The translations under genes were made by a program, and so were the position numbers. From JANQQC01 sp965262255 (lineage in GTDB: Bacteria; Pseudomonadota; Alphaproteobacteria; Caulobacterales; Hyphomonadaceae), in assembly GCA_965262255.1 (NCBI GenBank), contig OZ253505.1, positions 1,612,001-1,676,000 of the forward strand: 64,000 nucleotides of DNA. Direction: 5' to 3'. Below the pieces are notes generated by a model. It saw only the letters and a program-made list of their open reading frames with translations, searched no databases and was not told where the DNA came from. Shown here one piece after another: positions 17,947 through 27,014 of the stretch (position 1 is the stretch's first letter; every line of letters begins with the position of its first letter).

Positions 17947-19712
17947 TATTGTCTGTCGGAAGTTCACTATCGAGTTTCAAGTCCCTTTCGTTCAACCCCG
18001 GGCTAAACATTCTATTGGCTGACACCAAAGATAAAGGAGTTCGCGGTAAGACACGAAACAGTGCGGGTAAAACTAGCTTGGTGATAATAATAGATTTCTT
18101 GCTCGGAGCAAACTGCGACAAGCAATCTTTGTTTCGTTCCGAGGCTCTAATTAATGAGTGTTTTCGAGGGAAGTTTAGATTTGGCGATCAGATATTGGAA
18201 GTAGAACGTACAGGTAGTGATTCGACAAAAGTCTTCGTGTTAACGGGAAGCGAATTTTTTGGGGCTTACTTGAAAAAAGATCCTTCTTCGTCCCGAAGAT
18301 ACGTGTCAAATTCGGACTGGAAGCGGTTGTTGGGACAAGAGTTTTTTGGGATTCCAGTCAATCAAGAAGACACAGAGCATCACGAAAAATATTCGCCAAC
18401 ATATCGTGCGATGGTAAAGTACTTTATGCGGCTAAATGTTGATGGCGGTTTTCAGCACCCCAACAAAAGTTCCGGTAATCAGCAAAATTATTCTTGGCAG
18501 GCTTGCCTTAGTTATTTGTTCGGGCTGGAATGGCGCGTCGCAAGATGTTTTCAAGAGGTTCGCGATAAAGAGAAAGCCCTTGGCACTCTGCAGCGGGCGG
18601 CGGCTGGTGAGGTTATTGGCGAAGTCGTTGGAACAGTTGCATCCCTTCGTCCAGAAATGGCGATAGCGGAACGTCGCGCAGAAAAGAAACGTGAAGAGAT
18701 AGCTAACTTTCAGGTCTTGGAGTCGTACAATTGCTTAACAGAAAAAGCCGCAGGATTGCAACGCTTAATGCAAGAATCGTCCAGAAACTTAGTTTCATTG
18801 AAGGAAACTTTAAAGTTCCTTGAAGAAGCCATTGAATCTGAGAAACCCGTGAGTCAAATGGATGTTCGTACAATGTACGAAGCAAGTGGGATTGAATTAC
18901 CAGAATTAGCTCTCCGTCGCTTTGCAGAAGTCGAAAAGTTCCAAGAGTCAATCATCAAAAACCGTCGGCTCCATCTGCAAACGGAGATCGATCAAACTGA
19001 GCGTGAAGTAGCTAAGGTACAAGTTCAACTTTCATCGTTAGGACAATCCCGCAAACGCATACTCTCGTCATTAGAAGGAAAAGGCGCGTTTGAAGATTTG
19101 GTGGAGATGCAAAGGGAACTAGCGCGTTTAGAAGCAGAGTACGCTAAGATTAAGGAGCGTTTTGCCGCGGCTGAATCTTTGGAAAGCGACAAAGCCGAAC
19201 TCAAAGTCGACCGAATAGAGTTACAGCGACGATTACAGGCGGATCACAATACACACGTTAAAAAGATTAATCTTGTAATTCTGCGTATTGCCGAGTTGAT
19301 ATCAGCATTGTACGAGAATAGGAACGGACGTTTTGAGGTTAGCGCAACTGAAAATGGACCAGAGTTTGACATTAAGATTGCGGGAGATCGGGGTACGGGG
19401 ATCAGAAATATGGAAATCTTCTGTATGGACGTGGCTTTGATCGAATCCGTCTCAAACTTCAGCAGAGGAACGGGCTTTTTGATTCATGACAGTCATTTAT
19501 TCGATGGAGTAGATGCCCGACAAATAGCGACTGCCATTAGTATAGGAAAGGAAATGGCGGGAAATCAACATCAGTATATCGTTACGCTAAACTCGGACGT
19601 ATTTGAAAGTCTTACGTTCCCGGAGGAACTAGAGATTGAGAAATCTGTTCTCAGCACTAGGCTTTCTGATGATAGTGAAACGAGTGGACTATTTGGAAAA
19701 CGATTTGATTGA
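17943..19712 (+). CDS. ABC-3C-type system SMC-like ATPase (DUF2326-type)
   Basis: The product has 589 residues. FKSLSFNPGLNILLAD leads to an unusual Walker A, RNSAGKTSLVIIIDFLLG (about 38-55), as in DUF2326 ATPases. A long coiled coil spans about 210-460, with heptad-like runs of E, K and L. The C-terminal half-ATPase has FLIHDSHLFDGVDARQ (D-loop region). These RecN/SMC-like ATPases pair with a middle component and an effector in ABC-3C systems, inferred in the literature to be antiviral. It looks intact while the first component is frameshifted. Confidence 0.75.
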   Translation: MILSVGSSLSSFKSLSFNPGLNILLADTKDKGVRGKTRNSAGKTSLVIIIDFLLGANCDKQSLFRSEALINECFRGKFRFGDQILEVERTGSDSTKVFVLTGSEFFGAYLKKDPSSSRRYVSNSDWKRLLGQEFFGIPVNQEDTEHHEKYSPTYRAMVKYFMRLNVDGGFQHPNKSSGNQQNYSWQACLSYLFGLEWRVARCFQEVRDKEKALGTLQRAAAGEVIGEVVGTVASLRPEMAIAERRAEKKREEIANFQVLESYNCLTEKAAGLQRLMQESSRNLVSLKETLKFLEEAIESEKPVSQMDVRTMYEASGIELPELALRRFAEVEKFQESIIKNRRLHLQTEIDQTEREVAKVQVQLSSLGQSRKRILSSLEGKGAFEDLVEMQRELARLEAEYAKIKERFAAAESLESDKAELKVDRIELQRRLQADHNTHVKKINLVILRIAELISALYENRNGRFEVSATENGPEFDIKIAGDRGTGIRNMEIFCMDVALIESVSNFSRGTGFLIHDSHLFDGVDARQIATAISIGKEMAGNQHQYIVTLNSDVFESLTFPEELEIEKSVLSTRLSDDSETSGLFGKRFD

Positions 19713-19732
19713 CATAATTTGGTTTGGCTCTA

Positions 19733-19914
19733 GAGCAAAAACCGACCAAGTAGACACTTACAGAATGTCGGGGAATTTCACAGGATAAGTAGAGAATTGT
19801 TAGACTCGTTTCACTTTCGGTATAGGAGATCAGTATGCCTGCACCACTTCTATGGAAGATTATTATGAAAGTCAAAAAAAACAAAGAGAGTGTCTACTTG
19901 AAAGACTTTTGCTC
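19733..19914. repeat. MITE-like element, family ii, long copy
   Basis: A 182-bp element with ends TA|GAGCAAAAACCGACCAAG and CTTGAAAGACTTTTGCTC|TA. The ends are inverted over about 28 bases with a few mismatches, including an inner CAAGTAGACAC/GTGTCTACTTG match. It lies 21 bases after the ABC-3C ATPase stop. The rest of 19713-20214 has nothing recognisable. Confidence 0.7.
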
Positions 19915-20214
19915 TAGCCGCTGGAAGGTTTACTAATCGCTTCGAAATTTATCGGCTAGAGGGCTTGCAGGTCTAGCTGGTTGAAATTTACAGTGTTCCT
20001 TCACAAAACTTCCTGCGCACCTGTTTGCTGGACTATACAGCTACTGACAGTTTAGGACGGTCTTTCCTACACTGAAAGACCAAATTTCCCTAATTAGTGA
20101 ACCAACTAATCAACTTGCAGATGCTCCTTGATTCTGATAAATGAATGATTATTTCACGTGAATAGGGTATGTTATTATCCCCACTTACGCCTCGCTAGCG
20201 CAAAAGGTAACACC

Positions 20215-21108
20215 ATGGATGTACGTGATCAGAATTGGTTGGAACTAAAAGACATACGCGGTCTGAAATATGACGAACTGGACTGGATCCCAATCTTTGG
20301 TTTCAAGTTTGGGGCCGAACACTCGGAGTTCCCAGAAATTGGCCACTTTGAAGAGTTTCAGGAATTTCGAGGAGCTATAATCTTCAAGAATTTCAAAAGA
20401 AAGGCTGAAGAAATAACAAATTGGGAAAAATGGAGCGATGACGATTTTTCTCCCTACTATTCGGACGAATTCCGTTTTCAAGAGTCTCATCAATTCAATG
20501 ATGCCGAAGAGAATCGGATTGGATTTCGGTTAGCCGTAAGTCAAGTGTTATCGAATAACGAGTCAGCGCAAGTGCATTTGTATCAAGATTTTGCTCTCGC
20601 ATATGAACTGAAATTTGATGGGGAGACTTGGTTCCGACCAAATAGCGGAAACGAACAGGTAGTGAAATACATCTTCGACAACAAAAACGAGGTTCAACGG
20701 GTGGAAGTTAAGGCCAGTTATCTTAAAGAGTATCTTAAATTAAGAGGAGCTCTTTTCAGATTGTATCATTATACTGGAAGGAGATTTGTTCAAAAAAATT
20801 TGCCGAAGTATGATTGGAACGAAGAGAAAACCATCTCAAAACTTCCGAATGACCGATGTAGTGCATATATCGAACACATCGACTTGCATGGGGAGCGACT
20901 ACCAAAAGTTTCAGTCTTCCCCTGTTCTCAAGGTAATCCGAAGAACGATGCTTTAGATTTGCCGACGATAGGTAATGTAAGCAAAGAAGCGATCTCAACA
21001 CTTGAAGCATCGTCGTGTAATCGTTATTTTGCCTACAGCAGAATGTGGCGAGGAGAATGGATTAATGCTTCAGATACTGTAAATCAGATTAGAGTCCTTG
21101 GAATCTAA
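20215..21108 (+). CDS. Hypothetical protein in the putative defence island
   Basis: The product has 297 residues from ATG 20215, preceded by AAAGG; an upstream GTG at 20158 is less likely. I do not recognise the family. It is acidic and rich in aromatic residues, with no signal peptide or membrane segment. Visible blocks are DELDWIPIFGFKFG, EFRFQESHQFND, EVKASYLKEYLKLRGALFRL and YSRMWRGEWI at the C terminus. It is followed by the gene at 21322 in the same direction and reading frame after 213 bases, so the two could act together. Confidence 0.6.
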   Translation: MDVRDQNWLELKDIRGLKYDELDWIPIFGFKFGAEHSEFPEIGHFEEFQEFRGAIIFKNFKRKAEEITNWEKWSDDDFSPYYSDEFRFQESHQFNDAEENRIGFRLAVSQVLSNNESAQVHLYQDFALAYELKFDGETWFRPNSGNEQVVKYIFDNKNEVQRVEVKASYLKEYLKLRGALFRLYHYTGRRFVQKNLPKYDWNEEKTISKLPNDRCSAYIEHIDLHGERLPKVSVFPCSQGNPKNDALDLPTIGNVSKEAISTLEASSCNRYFAYSRMWRGEWINASDTVNQIRVLGI

Positions 21109-21321
21109 AATGTGCCGTAGTTTAGGGAGTTGTACTAGTTTCAAAGAGAAATAAATTCTGCCGAACTCTGAATAAGCGAGAAGATACAGGATTGTTCCCC
21201 AGTAAAGTAGAAGCCAGAATACTTGCCATTTTGTGTCAAAGCTGTCGACGAAGACTAACAATTGAAGGCATATCATTAGATTTCTTACAGATCGCTCAAG
21301 TTTTTGTCTATTATCCCCGAT

Positions 21322-22122
21322 ATGCAAGCGTCTCAAAACAGGTATTTTCAACCTGAGATAATGAATCACTTTCTATCAAAACGAGAAAACTGGATACGTT
21401 GGATCGGGAGAGATACGGGGTCACTTTGGTTCTTGGCCAATTCCTCAGTCAATTCTGAAATTAAATTCCGGTTAACTTCCTCCGGTCAAATATCAGTTCA
21501 GGATTCTGCTCTCGTTAGACTGAATCGAAGAGACCTATATGCTTGGCAAGCACAGGAACGTGATCTCTACGAAACAGCCGAACAGACATCAAACAAAACT
21601 AAGGTAGAATATAATCATCTCAACGCTATTGCTCCTGAGCGATTACTCATTGATACTATTCAAAAAGCAAACCAAACCTTTATAGAAGAATATCATATGC
21701 CATTGTTCCAGCAACAAAACCTGATTAATAACATACAGCGCAAGATCCACCGGTTTCGTTCTGTTGAAGAAGATGGCCTTCTCTCCTTAGCAAGTGAGAT
21801 TAATAAGTATGTACTAGAGAGGATAGATACTTCAAGTCTCCGACGCAACCTGAACAGCAACATACAGAGTAGGAAAACGTTGAAGCTGCTAGAAGGCTTT
21901 TTTCATCAAAAACTCGAATATGAGAATGCCTCAGAAATAGTGGCTCCTCTTTTTGGGGTGAACGACCTCCGAAACATCCATTCACATTACACACCTGACG
22001 ACCAAAGAGAGGAGAAATACTTCGAAGTAATAGGAATAAATCGAAGTGCTCCAATCGTTCATCAAGGAGCGGAGATGATTGATAAAGTCGCAACGGCATT
22101 CTCTATGCTTTTTGCAAGTTAA
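21322..22122 (+). CDS. Hypothetical protein with an HEPN-like C-terminal motif
   Basis: The product has about 266 residues. The start is uncertain: ATG 21322 is used; TTG 21304 and ATG 21361 are alternatives. An N-terminal segment (FLSKRENWIRWIGRDTG) is followed by a helical C-terminal region with LRNIHSHYTP. Its R-x4-H spacing (RNIHSH) and the preceding helix (EIVAPLFGVNDLR) resemble HEPN domains, whose R-x4-6-H motif is an RNase active site. The HEPN reading is an inference from one motif. Neighbours suggest a defence role together with 20215-21108. Confidence 0.5.
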   Translation: MQASQNRYFQPEIMNHFLSKRENWIRWIGRDTGSLWFLANSSVNSEIKFRLTSSGQISVQDSALVRLNRRDLYAWQAQERDLYETAEQTSNKTKVEYNHLNAIAPERLLIDTIQKANQTFIEEYHMPLFQQQNLINNIQRKIHRFRSVEEDGLLSLASEINKYVLERIDTSSLRRNLNSNIQSRKTLKLLEGFFHQKLEYENASEIVAPLFGVNDLRNIHSHYTPDDQREEKYFEVIGINRSAPIVHQGAEMIDKVATAFSMLFAS

Positions 22123-22191
22123 ACATCCACCAACCACAATTACCGTTTACAGATTCAAGCGCCTTGCTTTCAAATTGAGACTGACGCATAA

Positions 22192-22407
22192 TGGGACAAT
22201 CTAACCAACTGTCTTAACGAATTTGTTAAACCACCAGACCTTACAGACACATCACGGATAAGGATAGTCGAAGAACACTTTTCAAGTTTGGTTTGCAACG
22301 TCAGCGACTTCCTTGGTGGAGAAACAACTACCGAACAAAGGCATAGAGGCTATAACAAAACACAAACAGACTTACATCGTCTTGCAGTACTGAGAATCAA
22401 TCTGTAA
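22192..22407 (+). pseudogene. Possible gene remnant, open frame without start codon
   Basis: A 71-codon open frame (LNEFVKPPDLTDTSRIRIVEE, in part) ends at TAA 22405-22407 and has protein-like composition but no start codon or ribosome-binding site. It may be the 3' end of a deleted gene. The rest of 22123-22562 holds nothing recognisable. Confidence 0.25.
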
Positions 22408-22562
22408 GGCAACGGGGAAGACCGATCTAAATCACTACTCAATTTTAGTAATCGTGACACTTAAACACTGCAGATTTGATAATAGGAATTGACCATAATT
22501 TTATTTGGTGAAAACACACCATGGTTGGGACAATGGATTAGCTCAAGTTTAAGAGTGGGATC

Positions 22563-23594
22563 GTGGAAACAGCACAAAACCTTTCGTGTTTAGCTCAGTC
22601 TGAAATTCACCACCAGTACTTTCTGGGCTTGCAATTGATGGTTGCAAGTTGTGAACCACGTGGCGCGGTTTATAAGTGGATGTTCAAGTTGTTTCGCAAA
22701 CAGCACGAGGAGAAGTTCTTATCAAGTTTCGAAAAGTTAGGCCTAACTCAACTTCCTCATGCTGTCGCATGCGCCAAGTACCACGTGCTGTCAAACTCCA
22801 TAGGCGGAGTTGGAGTCGAGTATGCTGAGGAATCCGACACTAAAGCCTGGGTGAGATTCAGATATCCTCGTTGGATGTACGCTGGACCCGCTATCTGTGG
22901 CATTCCGATAGAAGCTAGTAGAGGATTCTTATATGGTTGGTACGCTCAAAACGGAGTTTCATTGAAAAATCCACGTTTGAGGTTTGTTTGTGTGTCAGAG
23001 GACATGACTGGTCAATTCGGATTATGTGGATACTTTGAGGAATGCACGTACGACTTGGATGATTCCGGAAGACTAAAATTCTCGCCAAGTGAACGCCCAC
23101 CTTCATTTAGTAAAGAAGCACAACTTCAACCTCCCAGTGCTGGTTGGAGCGCAGAGCGTTTAGCAAAAGCCAATCGAAACTATGCCGTAGAATATATCCG
23201 CAATGGAATACCAACTCTGGTTGAGGTTTTGGGACGGGAAAGAGCAGTGGAACTTGCTAAAAGGGCCGCACTTCTTATCGGTTTACAGCACTATCAGGTA
23301 GCGGCAAGATCTATAGAAGGCATTGATGGAGGAGTAGAGGACGCAGCCGCTTTTCTGGCGAAAATTCTTTCAGGAATGGGAGATGATTGTTCGGTTGCAA
23401 TAGAAGGTGAAGAAGCAGTTGTAACGCAAGATGGCCTTCGAATAATCAGGGGGTTAGAGAACGAAGAGAAAAATGATGTGCTGGAATGTTGGATTGAGAT
23501 TTGGCGAGGAATGATCAAATCTCATCGCCGTTTTATGGAAATGGACTGGAAGAATGAGGATGAACGCTTGATTTGGACAATCAAGGAGATTTAA
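22563..23594 (+). CDS. Hypothetical protein of 343 residues
   Basis: The start is GTG 22563, preceded by a weak AGAGTGGGAT. I do not recognise the family. The N-terminal half is rich in Trp, Tyr and Pro (RFRYPRWMYAGPAICGIPIE, GFLYGWYAQNGVSLKNPRLR), suggesting a compact enzyme-like domain. The second half is helical (YAVEYIRNGIPTLVEVLGRE) and ends acidic. No signal peptide or membrane helix is seen. It stands alone between the defence island and nusB, so context gives no role. Confidence 0.65.
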   Translation: METAQNLSCLAQSEIHHQYFLGLQLMVASCEPRGAVYKWMFKLFRKQHEEKFLSSFEKLGLTQLPHAVACAKYHVLSNSIGGVGVEYAEESDTKAWVRFRYPRWMYAGPAICGIPIEASRGFLYGWYAQNGVSLKNPRLRFVCVSEDMTGQFGLCGYFEECTYDLDDSGRLKFSPSERPPSFSKEAQLQPPSAGWSAERLAKANRNYAVEYIRNGIPTLVEVLGRERAVELAKRAALLIGLQHYQVAARSIEGIDGGVEDAAAFLAKILSGMGDDCSVAIEGEEAVVTQDGLRIIRGLENEEKNDVLECWIEIWRGMIKSHRRFMEMDWKNEDERLIWTIKEI

Positions 23595-23667
23595 CCAATT
23601 TCAACTTAGGTTACCGTAGAAATACCTGTAAGCACCAGCTCCCGAGGCAACGCTAGCAATGGGTTAC

Positions 23668-24153
23668 TTAATGTTTTTTCTTATCAGGAAACAGTTTGGC
23701 TCCAATAGAGTTTAGTGTTGCATTTACAAAATTCGTTTCTGAGCCTGAATCGAAAAAGTCGTTTGCTAGTGACACATACTCATCAATAATGATGGGGTGA
23801 TCCAAATCAGGAAACACAATAAATTCGGCACTCCCGGCGCGGAGAATCGCTCGAGAAGTTGCATCGAGTCGGCTAAGTTTCCATCCTTTTGCGAGGCAAC
23901 CTCTAATCACATCGTCAATGGTTGACTGATGGGAGACAACACCATCGATTATGATCTTGAATGTTTCAAGGTCAGTCTCGTCCACAGGGTTTTCATCTGG
24001 ACCGATGCCTAAGCGATTTTCTTGAAAGGATCGGATCGCAGTTTTTGCGCTTATCCCTGTTTGCTCCATTTCGTATAGAGCCTGAACTGCTGCTAATCTG
24101 GTCCCCGCTCTCCTAATTTGCTTAAGCTTATATTGATCCGTCTTTCCGTTCAT
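23668..24153 (-). CDS. nusB: Transcription antitermination protein NusB
   Basis: The product has 161 residues. The N-terminal RRAGTRLAAVQALYEME, the central ILRAGSAEFIV and PIIIDEYVSLANDFFDSGSE are NusB landmarks; the last contains the conserved IDEYV-A--F block. NusB binds boxA RNA with NusE during rRNA antitermination. The ATG overlaps the ribH stop by four bases, and nusB is the last gene of the operon that starts at glyA. Confidence 0.95.
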   Translation of the reverse strand: MNGKTDQYKLKQIRRAGTRLAAVQALYEMEQTGISAKTAIRSFQENRLGIGPDENPVDETDLETFKIIIDGVVSHQSTIDDVIRGCLAKGWKLSRLDATSRAILRAGSAEFIVFPDLDHPIIIDEYVSLANDFFDSGSETNFVNATLNSIGAKLFPDKKKH

Positions 24154-24578
24154 CGCACGAACTTCTTGCGTAACTCAATCATCTTTAAACACGCATTCGC
24201 GGCATCTGCCCCTTTATTCTTTTGTTTTCGGTCGGCACGAACCCAAGCCTGTTCCCGGTTTTCGCAAGTTAGAATACCTAACCCAATGGCTTGCCGTCGA
24301 TGAACGATAAGTTCCATCAACCCTCGCGCACTTTCGGTGCAAATGTGATCGTAATGGCTAGTCTCGCCTCTCAGAACACATCCGAGCGCGATCGCTCCAT
24401 CGAATTTACCGCTATCTGCAGCCATTGCAATTACTCCGGGCAATTCAAATGCGCCGGGGACAACAATTGTTTCGTGGGTTGACTTTTCTTTCGTCAGAAT
24501 CTCTAAGGCACCTGCCTCTAATTCTAACGCGATGTCTTCATAGTATCGTGACGTAGCAACTAAAACCCGTGCGGTCAT
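24150..24578 (-). CDS. ribH: 6,7-dimethyl-8-ribityllumazine synthase RibH
   Basis: The product has 142 residues from ATG 24578 (AGGAG eight bases upstream), the ATG sharing one base with the ribBA stop (TAATG). VVPGAFELPGVIAMA, IALGCVLRGETSHYDHI (active-site His) and GILTCENREQAWVRA are RibH motifs. It condenses 5-amino-6-ribitylaminouracil with dihydroxybutanone phosphate. The short N-terminal extension in the open frame up to 24617 overlaps ribBA and is not used. Confidence 0.95.
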   Translation of the reverse strand: MTARVLVATSRYYEDIALELEAGALEILTKEKSTHETIVVPGAFELPGVIAMAADSGKFDGAIALGCVLRGETSHYDHICTESARGLMELIVHRRQAIGLGILTCENREQAWVRADRKQKNKGADAANACLKMIELRKKFVR

Positions 24579-25711
24579 TATTCTTCTCCTAAATTGGAAT
24601 TCCCGAAAGTTCTCCATCCTTCTATGGACAGACCGTATCCGTCTAATCCGGCCACTCTAGTCGGGCTTGTATTAGACAAATAAGTCATTTTTCTTACCCC
24701 TAGTTCACGCAAGATTTGCGCTCCGACACCATATTCTCTTAACGGGGTACTAGAATCGGCTTGAGTCTCGGGTTGAGCGCCAAATCGTTCTGCAATTATG
24801 TTTGGGCGCATCGTGTTAACGATTACGACTACTCCCGGTTCAGAATCTTCTGCGATAATTTTCATCGCTTTTTCGACTAGATTGTGTCGAGGTCCCCTCT
24901 CGCCGAGTATATCTGTCAGAACGTCAGCCCTATGAACTCGAACCAAAGGAACCGAGTCGGGTTCAATTGTGCCGTGAACGATCGCAATATGTTCCGTGTT
25001 ATCCAATGTATTTTGAAACACTACGGTGCGGAATCCGTTTCCGTAATAACTATCCAGCGGTGCTTCTATTCTGCGTTCAAGAAACCGATCGTTCTTTCGT
25101 CTCCACGCAATTAGTTCGGCAATGGTGCCAATCTTCAAATTATGAAATTGCGCGAAAGACACAAGTTCGGGTAAGCGGGCCATACTTCCATCGTCGTTCA
25201 TGATCTCGCAAATTACTCCGGCGGGATAGTGACCTGCCATCCGAGATATATCGACAGCCGCTTCTGTGTGTCCGGCGCGCACGAGAACGCCGCCTTTCCG
25301 AGCAACTAACGGAAATACGTGTCCGGGAGATACGATATCGTTTGCCCCTTTAGTTGGGTCAATGGCCACTTGCACGGTATGGCTACGATCTTTTGCCGAA
25401 ATACCAGTCGTAACTCCTTCATTCGCCTCGATTGAAACAGTAAAGGCAGTTTTCATCGACTCACGATTTTCGCGAGCCATCATATTGAGATTAAGTGTAT
25501 TTGCTCGTTCATCAGTTATTGCCAAACAAATGAGTCCTCGACCGTACTTAGCCATAAAATTTATGACTTCTGGAGTGACAAAATTCGCCGGAATTACCAA
25601 GTCCCCTTCGTTTTCGCGGTCTTCCGCATCCACCAAAATGAACATACGTCCATTTCGTGCTTCCTCAATAATCTCGTCGATCGTGGATACGGCTGCGTGA
25701 TAATCAGACAT
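24578..25711 (-). CDS. ribB: 3,4-dihydroxy-2-butanone-4-phosphate synthase with degenerate GTP cyclohydrolase II domain
   Basis: The product has 377 residues. The N-terminal RibB domain (about 1-200) has DAEDRENEGDLVIPA and SPGHVFPLVARKGGVLVRAGHTEAAVDI, with the catalytic acidic and His residues. The C-terminal half aligns to GTP cyclohydrolase II (VPLVRVHRADVLTDILGERG), but the three zinc cysteines of the usual C-LTGDVFGS-RCDCG block are absent. It therefore probably makes only dihydroxybutanone phosphate, and an active RibA must be encoded elsewhere. Such RibB-X fusions are known in Proteobacteria. The start is ATG 25711. Confidence 0.92.
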   Translation of the reverse strand: MSDYHAAVSTIDEIIEEARNGRMFILVDAEDRENEGDLVIPANFVTPEVINFMAKYGRGLICLAITDERANTLNLNMMARENRESMKTAFTVSIEANEGVTTGISAKDRSHTVQVAIDPTKGANDIVSPGHVFPLVARKGGVLVRAGHTEAAVDISRMAGHYPAGVICEIMNDDGSMARLPELVSFAQFHNLKIGTIAELIAWRRKNDRFLERRIEAPLDSYYGNGFRTVVFQNTLDNTEHIAIVHGTIEPDSVPLVRVHRADVLTDILGERGPRHNLVEKAMKIIAEDSEPGVVVIVNTMRPNIIAERFGAQPETQADSSTPLREYGVGAQILRELGVRKMTYLSNTSPTRVAGLDGYGLSIEGWRTFGNSNLGEE

Positions 25712-25736
25712 AAAGAAGTAAATCCAGACAGGTATA

Positions 25737-26348
25737 CTAACGGAAATCGACGGCGCGAGCTACATAACGTGCGAGCATGTCTATCTCAATATTAACCATG
25801 GAGTTCAAGGTAAGTTGTTCTAGGGTGGTATGAGTCCATGTATGCGGAATAATAGCAATTTCAAATTCATCATTGTCGTCAACGTAAGCGACCGTTAAAG
25901 AAACACCATCTATAGCAATTGAACCTTTTCTAACAATAAACTTATTCAAATCTTTAGGCGGACGAATTGATACTCGCTTACTACCTTTTTCGTCTTCGAT
26001 TCGAGTGATCTCTCCAACCCCATCCACGTGGCCAAACACGAAATGTCCGCCTAGTTCCTCTCCGACTTTAAGCGATCGCTCTAGGTTTATGCGCGTGCCG
26101 ACTGTCCAATTTTTTAGTACTGTCGTGTTTAAGGTTTCCTGCACAGCTTCAACAGCGTAAATACTTCCGGAGTTGCTCTCATTTACTTGTTTTTCTACAA
26201 CTGTCATACACACACCAGAGTGCATAATTGATGCACCAATTCCGATGCTTTCTACCGAGTAAGCACATTCGATCTCAAATTTCGTAACTCCGGAATATTT
26301 TTCAACTCGTCTAATCAAGCCGACATCGGTGACAATTCCTGTGAACAT
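25737..26348 (-). CDS. ribE: Riboflavin synthase alpha chain RibE
   Basis: The product has 203 residues, starting MFTGIVTDVGLI. Two lumazine-binding barrels follow each other (about 1-97 and 98-195). GVCMTVVEK in the first corresponds to GVSLTVAYV in the second, and GHFVFGHVDGVGEI opens the second. It dismutates two 6,7-dimethyl-8-ribityllumazines to riboflavin. It sits 14 bases downstream of ribD. Confidence 0.95.
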   Translation of the reverse strand: MFTGIVTDVGLIRRVEKYSGVTKFEIECAYSVESIGIGASIMHSGVCMTVVEKQVNESNSGSIYAVEAVQETLNTTVLKNWTVGTRINLERSLKVGEELGGHFVFGHVDGVGEITRIEDEKGSKRVSIRPPKDLNKFIVRKGSIAIDGVSLTVAYVDDNDEFEIAIIPHTWTHTTLEQLTLNSMVNIEIDMLARYVARAVDFR

Positions 26349-26362
26349 CTTTATTCTCCGTT

Positions 26363-27010
26363 TTAGCTCTGGTGATATGTTTCTAGAGAGTCGTCGCCAA
26401 ATGACCGTCTATCAACTAATTTCCAGCGAGAGGCGTTTCCGACTGTGTCTAGACCGAGCGCGGAGATCGCTGGAAGTCCATCGCCACCCAATATAATGGG
26501 AGCACGGAACCATTGGATAATGTCAACATGCTGTTCCCCTAAGAAGGATGCAGCAAGAATTCCACCTCCCTCGATTAAAAGATTCGCGATACCTTCTGAC
26601 TTGGCCCGCGTTAGAAATTTTTTTGGACTAACTTTTCCTCTGCCGTCAGAACAATTCCATACATCAACTCCTGCATCGCGCAAACCATTATCGATATCTG
26701 TAGCCGATGCTACCACAACTCTCCCTAATCCAACAGACAATGCTAAGCGTCCTTTAGGCGAGAGCCTACATTGGCTGTCCGCGATAATTCGGATGGGCTG
26801 TCGATCGGGGAGTGGAATTGTCCGCGCTGTTAAGAGAGGATCGTCTGCCAAAGCTGTTCCGATTCCGACTAATATTGCATCACTCTTTGCTCTGAGTTCG
26901 TGCGCGTACGCTCTACTGTCGGAATTAGTAATCCAACGGCTCGTACCGTCGGCTAATGCGATCCTAGCGTCTAGCGAAGTCGCTACTTTCAAAGTGACAG
27001 TGATGGACAT
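26363..27010 (-). CDS. ribD: Stand-alone RibD reductase domain (5-amino-6-ribosylaminouracil phosphate reductase)
   Basis: The product has 215 residues. VTLKVATSLDARIALADGTSRWITN, SDAILVGIGTALADDPLLTAR and NLLIEGGGILAASFL are the NADPH-dependent reductase half of RibD. The N-terminal deaminase half with its H-A-E and P-C-x-x-C zinc motifs is missing. The start at 27010 follows the nrdR stop by four bases, so no deaminase coding can precede it here. The deaminase step must be provided elsewhere. Confidence 0.88.
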   Translation of the reverse strand: MSITVTLKVATSLDARIALADGTSRWITNSDSRAYAHELRAKSDAILVGIGTALADDPLLTARTIPLPDRQPIRIIADSQCRLSPKGRLALSVGLGRVVVASATDIDNGLRDAGVDVWNCSDGRGKVSPKKFLTRAKSEGIANLLIEGGGILAASFLGEQHVDIIQWFRAPIILGGDGLPAISALGLDTVGNASRWKLVDRRSFGDDSLETYHQS

Positions 27011-27014
27011 TAGA

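Noticed and set aside
21109..21303. Continuation of 20215-21108 into 21322-22122 as one split gene
   Set aside because: Both share a reading frame, but the 195 bases between contain several stops and no homology cue, so they are kept as two genes.
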